Part shown: positions 51,816-60,007 of the stretch, piece after piece
How positions within the stretch are numbered: position 1 is the first letter of the stretch
Layout: the number at the start of each line of letters is the position of its first letter
Assembly (NCBI RefSeq): GCF_008312835.1
Contig: NZ_VSKS01000002.1
Location: forward strand, 248,001 to 312,000
Length of the DNA: 64,000 nucleotides
Direction of reading: 5' to 3'
Source of the DNA: Streptomyces marokkonensis
Lineage (GTDB): Bacteria > Actinomycetota > Actinomycetes > Streptomycetales > Streptomycetaceae
Position numbers and translations under genes: made by a program
The notes under the pieces: generated by a model
Seen by the model: only the letters and a program-made list of their open reading frames with translations
Told to the model about the DNA's origin: nothing
The model's database searches: none

Positions 51816-51884
51816 AAGGTACTGGAGAGTACGGTTCCTTGTGAGCCGGGTGCGGACAGTGGTCCCGGGCCGGGGCGTTAGGGT
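51816..51884. promoter_or_regulatory. Back-to-back leaderless promoters
   Basis: On the minus strand TACCTT (51821-51816) lies 6 bases before the GTG at 51809. On the plus strand TAGGGT (51879-51884) lies 7 bases before the ATG at 51892. Neither start has a ribosome site. The 82-base divergent gap thus seems to hold two leaderless promoters. Confidence 0.5.
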
Positions 51885-51891
51885 CGTCGGC

Positions 51892-52971
51892 ATGGCCGAC
51901 ACCCCGCTTGACCTCACGCTGGACGCCGCGCGCCTGACCGCGCAGCTCGTCGACTTCCCCTCCGTCAGCGGCACCGAGAAGCCGCTCGCGGACGCGATCG
52001 AGACCGCGCTGCGCGCCCTGCCGCACCTCACGGTCGACCGGTACGGCAACAACGTCGTGGCCCGTACGCGGCTGGGGCGCGCGGAGCGGGTGGTCCTCGC
52101 CGGTCACATCGACACGGTCCCGATCGCGGACAACGTCCCCTCCCGGCTCGACGCCGACGGCACGCTGTGGGGCTGCGGCACCTGCGACATGAAGGCGGGC
52201 GTGGCCGTCCAGCTGCGGATCGCGGCCACGGTCCCGGCCCCGAACCGCGACCTCACGTTCGTCTTCTACGACAACGAGGAGGTCGCCGCCGACCTCAACG
52301 GCCTCAAGCACGTCTCCGAGGCGCACCCGGAGTGGCTGGAGGGCGACTTCGCGGTGCTGCTGGAACCCTCCGACGGCCAGGTGGAGGGCGGCTGCCAGGG
52401 CACGCTGCGGGTGCTGCTGAAGACCAGCGGCGAGCGAGCCCACTCCGCGCGGAGCTGGATGGGCTCCAACGCGATCCACGCCGCCGCCCCGATCCTCGCC
52501 CGCCTGGCCGCGTACGAGCCCCGCTACCCGGTCATCGACGGGCTGGAATACCGCGAAGGACTGAACGCGGTCGGCATCTCCGGGGGAGTGGCCGGCAACG
52601 TCATCCCCGACGAGTGCGTCGTCACCGTGAACTTCCGCTACGCCCCGGACCGCACGGAGGAGGAGGCCCTGGCCCATGTCCGCGAGGTCTTCGCGGACTG
52701 CGGAGTGACGGAGTTCGCCGTCGACGACCACAGCGGCGCCGCGCTCCCCGGCCTGTCCCACCCGGCCGCGGCGGCCTTCATCGAGGCGGTGGGCGGCACC
52801 CCGCAGCCCAAGTACGGCTGGACGGACGTCTCCCGCTTCTCGTCGCTGGGCGTCCCGGCGGTCAACTACGGCCCCGGCAACCCCCATCTGGCGCACAAGC
52901 GGGACGAGCGCGTGGACACCGCGAAGATCATCGCGGGGGAGGAGCGGCTGCGGTCCTGGCTGACGGCCTGA
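51892..52971 (+). CDS. dapE: Succinyl-diaminopimelate desuccinylase
   Basis: A 359-residue M20-family dizinc hydrolase that removes succinate to yield LL-diaminopimelate for lysine and cell wall. Metal-site motifs: GHIDTVP (first His), CDMKAGVA (bridging Asp), DNEEVAAD (catalytic Glu pair), LEPSDGQVEGG and final His in HLAHKRDE. The dimerisation domain (HSARSWMGSNAIHAA) is present. The ATG at 51892 appears leaderless. Together with dapC upstream it gives two consecutive-pathway enzymes within 3 kb. Confidence 0.94.
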   Translation: MADTPLDLTLDAARLTAQLVDFPSVSGTEKPLADAIETALRALPHLTVDRYGNNVVARTRLGRAERVVLAGHIDTVPIADNVPSRLDADGTLWGCGTCDMKAGVAVQLRIAATVPAPNRDLTFVFYDNEEVAADLNGLKHVSEAHPEWLEGDFAVLLEPSDGQVEGGCQGTLRVLLKTSGERAHSARSWMGSNAIHAAAPILARLAAYEPRYPVIDGLEYREGLNAVGISGGVAGNVIPDECVVTVNFRYAPDRTEEEALAHVREVFADCGVTEFAVDDHSGAALPGLSHPAAAAFIEAVGGTPQPKYGWTDVSRFSSLGVPAVNYGPGNPHLAHKRDERVDTAKIIAGEERLRSWLTA

Positions 52972-53040
52972 CACCGCCACACCGCGAGGGCGTTTGGAAC
53001 GCGCTCCCGTGGACATGCTGACGTCCCCCGTACGTAACCC

Positions 53041-53054
53041 GCGTAGATCTACGC
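53041..53054. promoter_or_regulatory. Perfect 14-bp palindrome upstream of the LOG gene
   Basis: GCGTAGATCTACGC reads the same on both strands. It ends inside a TACGCT -10-like hexamer (53050-53055), 36 bases before the ATG at 53091, a classic repressor position. Confidence 0.5.
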
Positions 53055-53090
53055 TGAGGCGGTACGACCTGGTACACGGAGGGAGCGGAC

Positions 53091-53849
53091 ATGGCTACGG
53101 GCAACCCCGAGGGGAAGCGGCGGCCGCCGGAGGAGAAGCGTCAAGGGCCGGTCCTCCGCCGGCGGGGACAGGTGCAGGCGAGCACCAGCGACCAGCGGCT
53201 GCTGGACGAGCGGGCCCCCTCGGACTGGGTGCACACCGACCCCTGGCGGGTGCTGCGCATCCAGTCGGAGTTCATCGAGGGCTTCGGCGCGCTCGCCGAA
53301 CTCCCGGCCGCCATCAGCGTCTTCGGCTCGGCGCGCACACCGGTGGACTCCCCGGAGTACGAAGCCGGGGTCCGGCTCGGCCGGGGCCTGGTCCAAGCGG
53401 GCTTCGCGGTGATCACCGGCGGCGGCCCCGGCGCCATGGAGGCGGCCAACAAGGGCGCCCTCGAGGCGGACGGCATGTCGATCGGCCTGGGCATCGAGCT
53501 GCCCTTCGAGCAGGGGCTGAACCCCTACGTCGACATCGGCCTGAACTTCCGCTACTTCTTCGTCCGCAAGATGATGTTCGTGAAGTACGCCCAGGGCTTC
53601 GTCGTCCTGCCGGGCGGCCTCGGCACCCTGGACGAACTGTTCGAGGCCCTGACCCTCGTCCAGACCCAGAAGGTCACCCAGTTCCCCATCGTCCTGTTCG
53701 GCACGGACTACTGGGGCGGCCTGGTCGACTGGCTCCGCCACACGGTCATCGCCCAGGGCAAGGCGGCGGAGAAGGACCTGCTCCTGTTCCACGTCACGGA
53801 CGACGTGGACGAGGCGGTGGCCCTGGTCTCCAAGGAGGCGGGCCGCTGA
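53091..53849 (+). CDS. LOG-family (TIGR00730) Rossmann-fold protein
   Basis: A 252-residue LOG-family protein. The phosphate-binding signatures are GGGPGAMEAANKGA (about residue 110) and PGGLGTLDELFEAL (about 175). LOG enzymes hydrolyse cytokinin riboside monophosphates or related nucleotide 5'-monophosphates; the M. tuberculosis orthologue Rv1205 makes cytokinins. The N-terminal 40 residues are a basic extension (GKRRPPEEKRQGP). GGAGGGAG precedes the ATG, and a perfect palindrome overlies its promoter. The context dapE-LOG-folP matches mycobacteria. Confidence 0.92.
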   Translation: MATGNPEGKRRPPEEKRQGPVLRRRGQVQASTSDQRLLDERAPSDWVHTDPWRVLRIQSEFIEGFGALAELPAAISVFGSARTPVDSPEYEAGVRLGRGLVQAGFAVITGGGPGAMEAANKGALEADGMSIGLGIELPFEQGLNPYVDIGLNFRYFFVRKMMFVKYAQGFVVLPGGLGTLDELFEALTLVQTQKVTQFPIVLFGTDYWGGLVDWLRHTVIAQGKAAEKDLLLFHVTDDVDEAVALVSKEAGR

Positions 53850-53912
53850 GGCGCTTCTGCAGGGCCGGCCGGGGCGAAAGAACCCCACGCCGGCCCTCCC
53901 CGCGCCCACCCC

Positions 53913-54773
53913 CTACGCCAGCCCCCTGCGGGCCACCGCCGGCGCCCGCTCCCCGGCGATGGACGACACCATGTCCAGCACCTGCCGGGTCTCGGCGACC
54001 TCGTGCACCCGGTACACCCGCGCCCCCAGCCACGCGGACACCGCGGTCGTCGCCAGTGTCCCCACCACCCGCTCCTTGACCGGGCGGTCCAGCGTCTCCC
54101 CGACGAAGTCCTTGTTCGACAACGACACCAGCACGGGCCATCCCGTGGCGACCATCTCGCCCAGCCGCCGCGTCGCCTCCAGACTGTGCCGCGTGTTCTT
54201 CCCGAAGTCGTGCCCCGGGTCGATCATCACCGACTCCCGCGGCACCCCCAGGGACACCGCCCGTTCCGCCAGGCCCACGGTCACGTCCAGGATGTCGGCC
54301 ACGACGTCGTCGTACGTCACCCGGTGCGGACGCGTCCGCGGCTGCGCGCCGCCCGCGTGGGTGCACACCAGGCCCGCGCCGTACCGCGCGGCGACCTCCG
54401 CGAGCCGCGGGTCGACCCCGCCCCACGCGTCGTTCAGCACGTCCGCGCCCGCCTCGCACACGGCTTCGCCGACCTCGTGCCGCCAGGTGTCGACGCTGAT
54501 CACGACGTCCGGGAAGCGCCGCCGCACCTCGGCGACGAAGCCGACCGTCCGCCGTACCTCCTCCTCGGCCGTGACCTCCTCGCCCGGTCCGGCCTTCACC
54601 CCGCCGATGTCGATGATCGCGGCACCCTCGGCCACGGCCTGCTCCACGCGCGTGAGCGCGGGCTCGTCGCGGAACGTGGCGCCCCGGTCGTAGAAGGAGT
54701 CCGGGGTCCGGTTCACGATCGCCATGATCACCCGCTCGTGCGGTGCGAATTCCCGCTGGCCCAGCCTGAGCAT
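53913..54773 (-). CDS. Dihydropteroate synthase-like protein (FolP2 type)
   Basis: A 286-residue TIM-barrel of the dihydropteroate synthase family: VIMAIVNRTPDSFYDRG (pterin loop), AIIDIGGVKAGPG (where the typical enzyme has DIGGEST), SVDTWRHEV, VLNDAWGG and MIDPGHDFGK. By position next to the LOG gene it corresponds to folP2 (Rv1207), a paralogue reported to lack normal dihydropteroate synthase activity. DIGGVKAG in place of DIGGEST supports a divergent function. I therefore do not assign folate synthesis. The start is the ATG at 54773. It is divergent from the DivIVA-like gene. Confidence 0.85.
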   Translation of the reverse strand: MLRLGQREFAPHERVIMAIVNRTPDSFYDRGATFRDEPALTRVEQAVAEGAAIIDIGGVKAGPGEEVTAEEEVRRTVGFVAEVRRRFPDVVISVDTWRHEVGEAVCEAGADVLNDAWGGVDPRLAEVAARYGAGLVCTHAGGAQPRTRPHRVTYDDVVADILDVTVGLAERAVSLGVPRESVMIDPGHDFGKNTRHSLEATRRLGEMVATGWPVLVSLSNKDFVGETLDRPVKERVVGTLATTAVSAWLGARVYRVHEVAETRQVLDMVSSIAGERAPAVARRGLA

Positions 54774-54905
54774 CCCCTGCGACCTCTTCTCGTACGTCCG
54801 TCCCGGGCCGCCCGCGTCCGCCCGGTGGCCCCGACTGTCAGACTCGCATGGCACGATCGGAGCCACACATCCGACTCCGACTCACCGACCGTGGGGGCCC
54901 CGGCG

Positions 54906-55268
54906 ATGGTTATGTTCCTGTTCCTGGTCGTCGCGCTCGCCGTCGTGGTGGCCGCGGTGACCCTCGCCGTGGTGGGCGGCGGCGACAACGGCCCGCTGCC
55001 CGACGCGGCCCCCGAGCGCCTGGTGGACTTCCTCCCGCCGGACCGCCCGGTCAGCCGCGCGGACGTGGACGGCCTGCGCTTCCCGCTCACCGCCCGCGGC
55101 TACCGGATGGCGGACGTGGACGACGCCCTCGGCCGGCTCGGCGCCGAACTCGCCGAGCGTGACGCCCGGATCGCCGACCTGGAATCCGCTCTGGCCGGCG
55201 CCCGTGCCGCCGCCGCACACCTCTCCATGGACAAGCCCGCCCCGCACCGGGAGGACGAGCAGCCGTGA
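54906..55268 (+). CDS. Small membrane protein with DivIVA-like segment
   Basis: A 120-residue protein. An N-terminal membrane helix (MVMFLFLVVALAVVVAAVTLAVV) is followed by a linker and a DivIVA-like motif (VDGLRFPLTARGYRMADVD), then a coiled coil (LGRLGAELAERDARIADLES) and a short tail. DivIVA-like segments recognise curved membrane or partner proteins in actinobacterial tip growth. This minimal form with its own anchor matches the Rv1209-type gene in the same place next to tag. Its stop overlaps the tag start (GTGA). Confidence 0.8.
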   Translation: MVMFLFLVVALAVVVAAVTLAVVGGGDNGPLPDAAPERLVDFLPPDRPVSRADVDGLRFPLTARGYRMADVDDALGRLGAELAERDARIADLESALAGARAAAAHLSMDKPAPHREDEQP

Positions 55269-55852
55269 GCCACGAAGCGGACGCCCCGGCCGGTCAGGAC
55301 GGCCTCCCGCGCTGCCCCTGGGCCCTGTCCACCGCGGAGTACGTGACCTACCACGACGAGGAGTGGGGCCGTACGGTCCACGGCGACGACGCCCTCTTCG
55401 AGCGCCTCAGCCTGGAGGCGTTCCAGTCCGGCCTGTCCTGGATCACCATCCTGCGGCGCCGCCCCGGCTTCCGTGCCGCCTTCGCCGACTTCAAGATCGC
55501 CGCGGTCGCGGAGTTCACCGACACCGACCGCGAGCGCCTGCTCGCCGACACCGGCATCATCCGCAACCGCGCCAAGATCGACGCGACGCTGGCCAACGCG
55601 CGCGTGCTGGCCGAGTGGGCGCCCGGCGACCTGGACGCCCTGATCTGGTCCCACGCCCCCGACCCGGCCGGCCGCCCGGCGCCGAAGACCCTCGCCGACG
55701 TCCCCGCGGTGACCCCGGAGTCGACGGCCCTGTCCAAGGGACTGAAGAAGCGGGGCCTGCGCTTCGTCGGCCCCACCACGGCGTACGCCCTGATGCAGGC
55801 CTGCGGTCTGGTGAACGACCACCTGGAGACGTGCGTGGCGAGGCGCGGCTGA
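55265..55852 (+). CDS. tag: DNA-3-methyladenine glycosylase I
   Basis: A 195-residue DNA repair glycosylase that removes 3-methyladenine. The Tag zinc site is recognisable: Cys in RCPWALS and His in YVTYHDEEWG at the N-terminus, with His and Cys in NDHLETC at the C-terminus. The fold core FERLSLEAFQSGLSWITIL and RFVGPTTAYALMQACG is typical. The start GTG overlaps the preceding stop, so it is translated with the DivIVA-like gene (compare Rv1209-Rv1210). Confidence 0.94.
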   Translation: MSHEADAPAGQDGLPRCPWALSTAEYVTYHDEEWGRTVHGDDALFERLSLEAFQSGLSWITILRRRPGFRAAFADFKIAAVAEFTDTDRERLLADTGIIRNRAKIDATLANARVLAEWAPGDLDALIWSHAPDPAGRPAPKTLADVPAVTPESTALSKGLKKRGLRFVGPTTAYALMQACGLVNDHLETCVARRG

Positions 55853-55860
55853 GCCGTACG

Positions 55861-55885
55861 CCCCGCCCGTCCGTCCGGGCCGGGG
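55861..55885. terminator. Hairpin between tag and enoyl-CoA hydratase gene
   Basis: CCCCGCCCG pairs with CGGGCCGGGG with one bulged base, between convergent genes. Confidence 0.5.
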
Positions 55886-55886
55886 C

Positions 55887-56690
55887 TCAGCGGCCCAGGT
55901 ACCTGGGCTTCTCCTTGTTCACGAACGCCCGCACCGCGATCGCGTGGTCCTCGGAGGAGCCCGCCCGGGTCTGCAGCTCGTCCTCCTTGTCCAGCGCCTC
56001 CTGAAGCGAGTGGCTCAGCCCGTACGCCACGGACTCCTTCAGCGCCGCGTACGCCACCGTCGGCCCCTCGGCCAGCGCGCGGGCCACCTTCTCCGCCTCC
56101 GCGCGCAGCTCCGAGGCCGGTACCAGCCGGTTCGCGATGCCCAGCTCGTAGGCCTCCTGCGCGGAGACACTGCGGGGGAAGAGCAGCAGGTCGGTGGCGC
56201 GCCCGGGGCCGATCACCCGGGGCAGTGTCCACGAGATCCCGGAGTCCGCGGTCAGCGCGACCCCGGCGAACGAGGTGTTGAACGCCGCCGTGTCCGCGAC
56301 GATCCGGTAGTCCGCGGCCAGCGCGAAACCGAAGCCGGCGCCCGCCGCGACCCCGTTCACCGCCGCGACCACCGGCTTCGCGGCCCCGGTGATCGCCTTC
56401 ACGATCGGGTTGTAGTGCTCGCGCACCGTGCTCATCGTCTGCCCCGAACCGCTCTCCCGGTCGGCGGCCAGCAGCCCGATGTGCTCCTTGAGGTCCTGCC
56501 CGACACAGAACGCCCTGTCACCGGCGGCCGTCAGCAGCACGGCCCGCACGGCGTCGTCGTCAGCGGCGGCCCGTACCGCGTCCCGGAGGGCGACCTTCGC
56601 CGCGACGTTCAGCGCGTTCATCGCCTCCGGGCGGTTCAGCGTGATCGTCGCGAGTCCGTCGCTCACCTCGTAGAGCACGGTGTCGGCCAT
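55887..56690 (-). CDS. Enoyl-CoA hydratase/isomerase family protein
   Basis: A 267-residue crotonase-fold enzyme. It has LNRPEAMNALN, DRAFCVGQDLKEH (first oxyanion region), AAVNGVAAGAGFGFALAADYRI (second oxyanion Gly) and FNTSFAGVALTADSGISWTLPR. It acts on enoyl-CoA thioesters in fatty-acid or aromatic degradation; the PaaG/PaaB-like isomerases are close alternatives. GAGGGA precedes the ATG at 56690. It is a single gene, unlike anything in the equivalent mycobacterial block. Confidence 0.9.
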   Translation of the reverse strand: MADTVLYEVSDGLATITLNRPEAMNALNVAAKVALRDAVRAAADDDAVRAVLLTAAGDRAFCVGQDLKEHIGLLAADRESGSGQTMSTVREHYNPIVKAITGAAKPVVAAVNGVAAGAGFGFALAADYRIVADTAAFNTSFAGVALTADSGISWTLPRVIGPGRATDLLLFPRSVSAQEAYELGIANRLVPASELRAEAEKVARALAEGPTVAYAALKESVAYGLSHSLQEALDKEDELQTRAGSSEDHAIAVRAFVNKEKPRYLGR

Positions 56691-57069
56691 GGCGTATCCC
56701 TCCGTGTCGCGGCTCGGGGCGTACCGGCGGGTACGCACCTGTCTGCAGGACAGCATGACGGAGATCACCGGCTCCGGAGCACGGCCCGCGTGTGACCTGC
56801 GTCAAACAATTCACGTCCGATTCCGGCGCACGGAGGTGTGCGCGGCGGCGAAGTATCGCAGCCACATCGCCGAATTGAGTGGTTTTGCTCGCGCGCGTTG
56901 CCCAAGCGATGCCAACTGATGTTGGTCATCGGGTCCTGCGATGCGGGATAATGGCCTGGAAGCAATGTGTTCGATGCCGGTGGCGTGTGTCCTGCTTCAA
57001 GGACCGCAGGTGCCCTTCAGTGGGCCGTCGGCTAGACGGTTGAGCTGGGTTTCAGGAAGGGGAACGAGC
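56691..57069. promoter_or_regulatory. Divergent intergenic region, enoyl-CoA hydratase / DUF3117
   Basis: 379 bases with no supported gene. It holds TGTGA-N6-TCAAA (56791-56806, CRP-like half match) and a CCAAC-TGAT-GTTGG inverted repeat (56912-56925) overlapping TTGGTC. GATAAT (56947-56952), the best -10 in the gap, would serve the DUF3117 gene with a leader of about 110 bases. Confidence 0.45.
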
Positions 57070-57237
57070 ATGGCGGCCATGAAGCCGCGGACGGGTGATG
57101 GCCCGCTCGAGGTGACCAAGGAGGGGCGGGGCATCGTCATGCGCGTTCCGCTCGAAGGCGGCGGTCGGCTCGTCGTCGAGCTGACCCCGGACGAGGCCGA
57201 CGCCCTCGGCGACGCGCTGAAGAAGGTCGTCGGCTGA
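57070..57237 (+). CDS. DUF3117 small conserved protein, 55 residues
   Basis: A 55-residue protein MAAMKPRTGDGPLEVTKEG... ending LGDALKKVVG, the universally conserved actinobacterial DUF3117 family (Rv1211 in M. tuberculosis). Its pattern, with alternating hydrophobic positions in GRLVVELTPDEA, suggests a small alpha-beta unit. The function is unknown. AGGGGAACGAGC precedes the ATG and a strong terminator follows, so it is a single-gene, probably abundant transcript. Confidence 0.92.
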   Translation: MAAMKPRTGDGPLEVTKEGRGIVMRVPLEGGGRLVVELTPDEADALGDALKKVVG

Positions 57238-57261
57238 CGCGCAAGCGACCATACCCTTTCG

Positions 57262-57295
57262 GCCGCCCCGGCACCGCACGCGGTGCCGGGGCGGC
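57262..57295. terminator. Terminator after DUF3117
   Basis: GCCGCCCCGGCACCG pairs with CGGTGCCGGGGCGGC around a 4-base loop and is followed by TGTTTG. Confidence 0.88.
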
Positions 57296-57365
57296 TGTTT
57301 GCGTACGGGAGAGGGCGCAGCCGGTCTCAGCCGGTCGCCGCTTCACCGCACGCCGCAGCGCCGCT

Positions 57366-57998
57366 TCACCGCTTGACCGCGCAGAGGAGCCCGTCCCCGA
57401 CCGGCAGCAGCGACGACACCAGATCCTGGCTCTCGCGCACGGTCCGCACCAGCTCCCGCAGCCGCAGCACCTCCGAGGGCTGCGGACCGGAGTCCACGGT
57501 GCGCCCGTTCGCGAACACCCCTTCGAAGGCGACCAGGCCTCCGGGGCGCAGCAGGCGCAACGATTCAGCGAGGTAGTCCTGATACTCCTGCCGGTCGCCG
57601 TCGCAGAAGACGAGGTCGTAACCGGCGTCCGCGAGGCGCGGCAGCACGTCCAGCGCGCGGCCCGGGATGAAGCGGGCCCGGTTGCCCGCGAAACCGGCGT
57701 CGCGGAACGCCTGACGGGCGGACTGCTGGTGCTCCGGCTCCTGGTCGACCGTGGTGAGCACCCCGTCCGGCCGCATCCCGTGCAGCAGATGGATGCCGGA
57801 GACCCCGCAGCCGGTGCCGATCTCCGCGACCGCCTTGGCGTCCACGCTGGCGGCCAGCAACCGCAGGGCCGCGCCCGTGCCGGGCGACACCGAGCGCAGC
57901 CCTGCGTCACGGGCCCGGTCCCGGGCCCAGTGCAGCGCCTCGTCCTCGGCGACATAGGCGTCGGCGAACGCCCAGCTCGTCTGCCGGTTGGCGGTAAT
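57366..57998 (-). CDS. SAM-dependent O-methyltransferase with apparent AUU start
   Basis: A 210-residue methyltransferase of the CCoAOMT-like family. SAM motif I is VAEIGTGCGVSGIHLL, motif II VLTTVDQEPEH, the metal/active region LVFCDGDRQEY and motif VAFEGVF. It corresponds to Rv1220c beside sigE. The conserved N-terminus (TANRQTSWAFADAYVAED) extends upstream of the first ATG/GTG/TTG (57890), and no such codon exists before it. GGGAGAGG lies at ideal spacing before ATT at 57998-57996, so translation probably starts at AUU, a rare initiator. It is divergent from the ECF sigma gene. Confidence 0.82.
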   Translation of the reverse strand: MTANRQTSWAFADAYVAEDEALHWARDRARDAGLRSVSPGTGAALRLLAASVDAKAVAEIGTGCGVSGIHLLHGMRPDGVLTTVDQEPEHQQSARQAFRDAGFAGNRARFIPGRALDVLPRLADAGYDLVFCDGDRQEYQDYLAESLRLLRPGGLVAFEGVFANGRTVDSGPQPSEVLRLRELVRTVRESQDLVSSLLPVGDGLLCAVKR

Positions 57999-58226
57999 GA
58001 CCCTCTCCCGTCCCCGTGGTTGCCTGGGCGTGACTGTATCCGTTGGCGTCGGGAACCCGCAGATGGGACCGGTCGTTTAAAGGGGTGAGCAAGTGGCGTG
58101 TGCCGTGACGGGGGGCAGGCAGTGGACGAGGACGCCGAGCAAGTGCTGACGCAGTCGTACGAGCCGTGGCAGCGCAGATCAAATTCTCGTAAAACCGCTT
58201 ATCCGGAGCTAACGGGCGAGGTGGCT

Positions 58227-59000
58227 ATGGTAGGGGCTCCACTGGACACCACCAGAGCCGATAGGGGAGGTGCGGCTGCGCCTGTGGATCGCGGAGGAGT
58301 GCTGCGGCGCTTCCTCGGATCGGCGGGCAGGCCGAAATCCGTGAACGACACCGCTGCTGACCACCACCGCGCCGGCGACCCGGCCCAGACCGCGACCTTC
58401 TCCAGCGACGCGGACGGGCAGGCGTGGACTCCGCCCACCTGGGAGGAGATCGTCAGCATGCACAGCGGCCGGGTCTACCGGCTCGCCTACCGCCTCACCG
58501 GCAACCAGCACGACGCCGAGGACCTCACGCAGGAGGTCTTCGTCCGCGTCTTCCGCTCCCTGTCGACGTACACCCCCGGCACCTTCGAGGGCTGGCTGCA
58601 CCGCATCACCACCAACCTCTTCCTGGACATGGTCCGCCGCAAGCAGCGGATCCGCTTCGACGCGCTCGGTGACGACGCGGCCGAGCGGCTGGCCAGCAAG
58701 GAGCCCTCACCGCAGCAGGTCTTCAACGACGCCCACTTCGACGCGGACGTCCAGCAGGCCCTCGACACCCTCGCCCCCGAGTTCCGCGCCGCCGTCGTCC
58801 TGTGCGACATCGAAGGTCTGTCGTACGAGGAGATCGCGGCCACCCTGGGCGTCAAGCTCGGCACCGTCCGTTCCCGGATCCACCGCGGCCGTTCCCAGCT
58901 GCGCAAGGCCCTCGCGCACCGTTCGCCCCAGGCGCGCGCGGACCGCCGCTCCTTCATGCCGCGTGTTCCCGCAATGGGAGGAGGGGGCGCGAGCGCGTGA
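58227..59000 (+). CDS. ECF RNA polymerase sigma factor (mycobacterial SigE-like)
   Basis: A 257-residue ECF sigma factor. Region 2 is readable in [34 protein letters not shown] with the -10-recognising part [13 protein letters not shown]. Region 4 is [32 protein letters not shown]. An N-terminal extension of about 75 residues is disordered. The gene is followed with a 4-base overlap by a zinc anti-sigma gene, then htrA and tatB, exactly the sigE-rseA-htrA-tatB order of M. tuberculosis, where it answers envelope stress. I avoid the symbol sigE because Streptomyces uses it for another factor. The ATG at 58227 has GAGGTGG upstream; GTG starts at 58098 and 58125 are alternatives. Confidence 0.92.
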   Translation: MVGAPLDTTRADRGGAAAPVDRGGVLRRFLGSAGRPKSVNDTAADHHRAGDPAQTATFSSDADGQAWTPPTWEEIVSMHSGRVYRLAYRLTGNQHDAEDLTQEVFVRVFRSLSTYTPGTFEGWLHRITTNLFLDMVRRKQRIRFDALGDDAAERLASKEPSPQQVFNDAHFDADVQQALDTLAPEFRAAVVLCDIEGLSYEEIAATLGVKLGTVRSRIHRGRSQLRKALAHRSPQARADRRSFMPRVPAMGGGGASA

Positions 59001-59905
59001 GCGGTTCACAGCCGAAGTCCTCCGAGGGACACCTCGCAGAGCAGCACCTGGGAGACCGACTCTCCGCCCTGGTGGACGGGGAGCTCGGTCATGACGCGCG
59101 TGAGCGCGTACTGGCGCACGTCGCCACCTGCGCGAAGTGCAAGGCGGAGGTGGACGCCCAGCGCCGTCTGAAGAACGTCTTCGCGGAGGCGGCCCCGCCG
59201 CCGCCGTCCGAGAGCTTCCTGGCCCGTCTGCAGGGGCTGCCGGCCGGCGGCGACCTCGGCGACGGCTCACCGCTGGGCGGCGGGGGACTGCCGGGCGGCC
59301 CGGCCGGGCGGTTCGGCTCCTCCGGGGTCTTCGGGAGCAGGCGCGGCGAGCGCTTCGAGTTCGCGTACACGCCCGTCCGGCGCCACGGCACGGCACCGGC
59401 GGCAGCCGTGGCCGGCCGGGAATTCGGCATCCACGACGTCAGCCGTCACGAGACCGACCGGCCGGCCTCGCGCGGACTGCGGTTCGCGTTCGTCGCCGCC
59501 GGAGCGGTGTCGCTGGCCGCGATCGCCCTGGGCGGCGTCACCGCGACCGGGCCCGCCGACCCGGAGGCCCGCGGCTCGGGCAAGGGCAGCAATGTGACGC
59601 CGGTGCGCACCCAGGGCGCGGCCCCGGCCACGGCGCCCGAATCCCGGCGCCGTGGCGTCGGACCGCTGCTGAGCCAGATGGCGGGGCAGAGCGCGCGAGG
59701 CGGCGCCTCCGTCGCTCCGACGGCGGTCTCCGCGCCGCTGCTGCCCGGCGTTCCCCCGCCCGCGGAGGGGGGTGCCACGGCGGTGTCCCCGCTGATACGC
59801 CCGCTGGAATCCGCCCCGCCGCTCACCCTGACCGCATGGGCCACCTCCGCCGGGCTCAGGGCCCCCGGTCTCGTCACCCCCAGGCCCACCAGCACGGCCC
59901 GCTGA
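58997..59905 (+). CDS. Zinc-binding (ZAS) anti-sigma factor, RseA-like
   Basis: A 302-residue membrane anti-sigma factor. The N-terminal anti-sigma domain contains [21 protein letters not shown] and the zinc motif HVATCAKC (HxxxCxxC), which binds the sigma factor encoded just upstream. A linker is followed by one membrane helix ([20 protein letters not shown], about residues 156-175) and a Pro/Ala-rich extracytoplasmic part. It is translationally coupled to the sigma gene by a GTGA overlap. Loss of zinc coordination or proteolysis would free the sigma factor, as for RseA of mycobacteria. Confidence 0.9.
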   Translation: MSGSQPKSSEGHLAEQHLGDRLSALVDGELGHDARERVLAHVATCAKCKAEVDAQRRLKNVFAEAAPPPPSESFLARLQGLPAGGDLGDGSPLGGGGLPGGPAGRFGSSGVFGSRRGERFEFAYTPVRRHGTAPAAAVAGREFGIHDVSRHETDRPASRGLRFAFVAAGAVSLAAIALGGVTATGPADPEARGSGKGSNVTPVRTQGAAPATAPESRRRGVGPLLSQMAGQSARGGASVAPTAVSAPLLPGVPPPAEGGATAVSPLIRPLESAPPLTLTAWATSAGLRAPGLVTPRPTSTAR

Positions 59906-60007
59906 CCCGTTCACTGCGCAAGGGCGCGCGAACCTGATTAGATTCCAGGCGGCGCGCCCAGGCAGATGCGGCCGGGCGCCGAGCCAGTGTCCAGCTGTGG
60001 GGAGAGC

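Noticed and set aside
56791-56806. CRP-like TGTGA-N6-TCAAA box
   Set aside because: Only one half matches well, and its position relative to either divergent gene is not typical.
58098-58226. Upstream GTG starts extending the ECF sigma factor by 34-43 residues
   Set aside because: The extension has poor codon bias and no ribosome site, while the ATG at 58227 has GAGGTGG just upstream.
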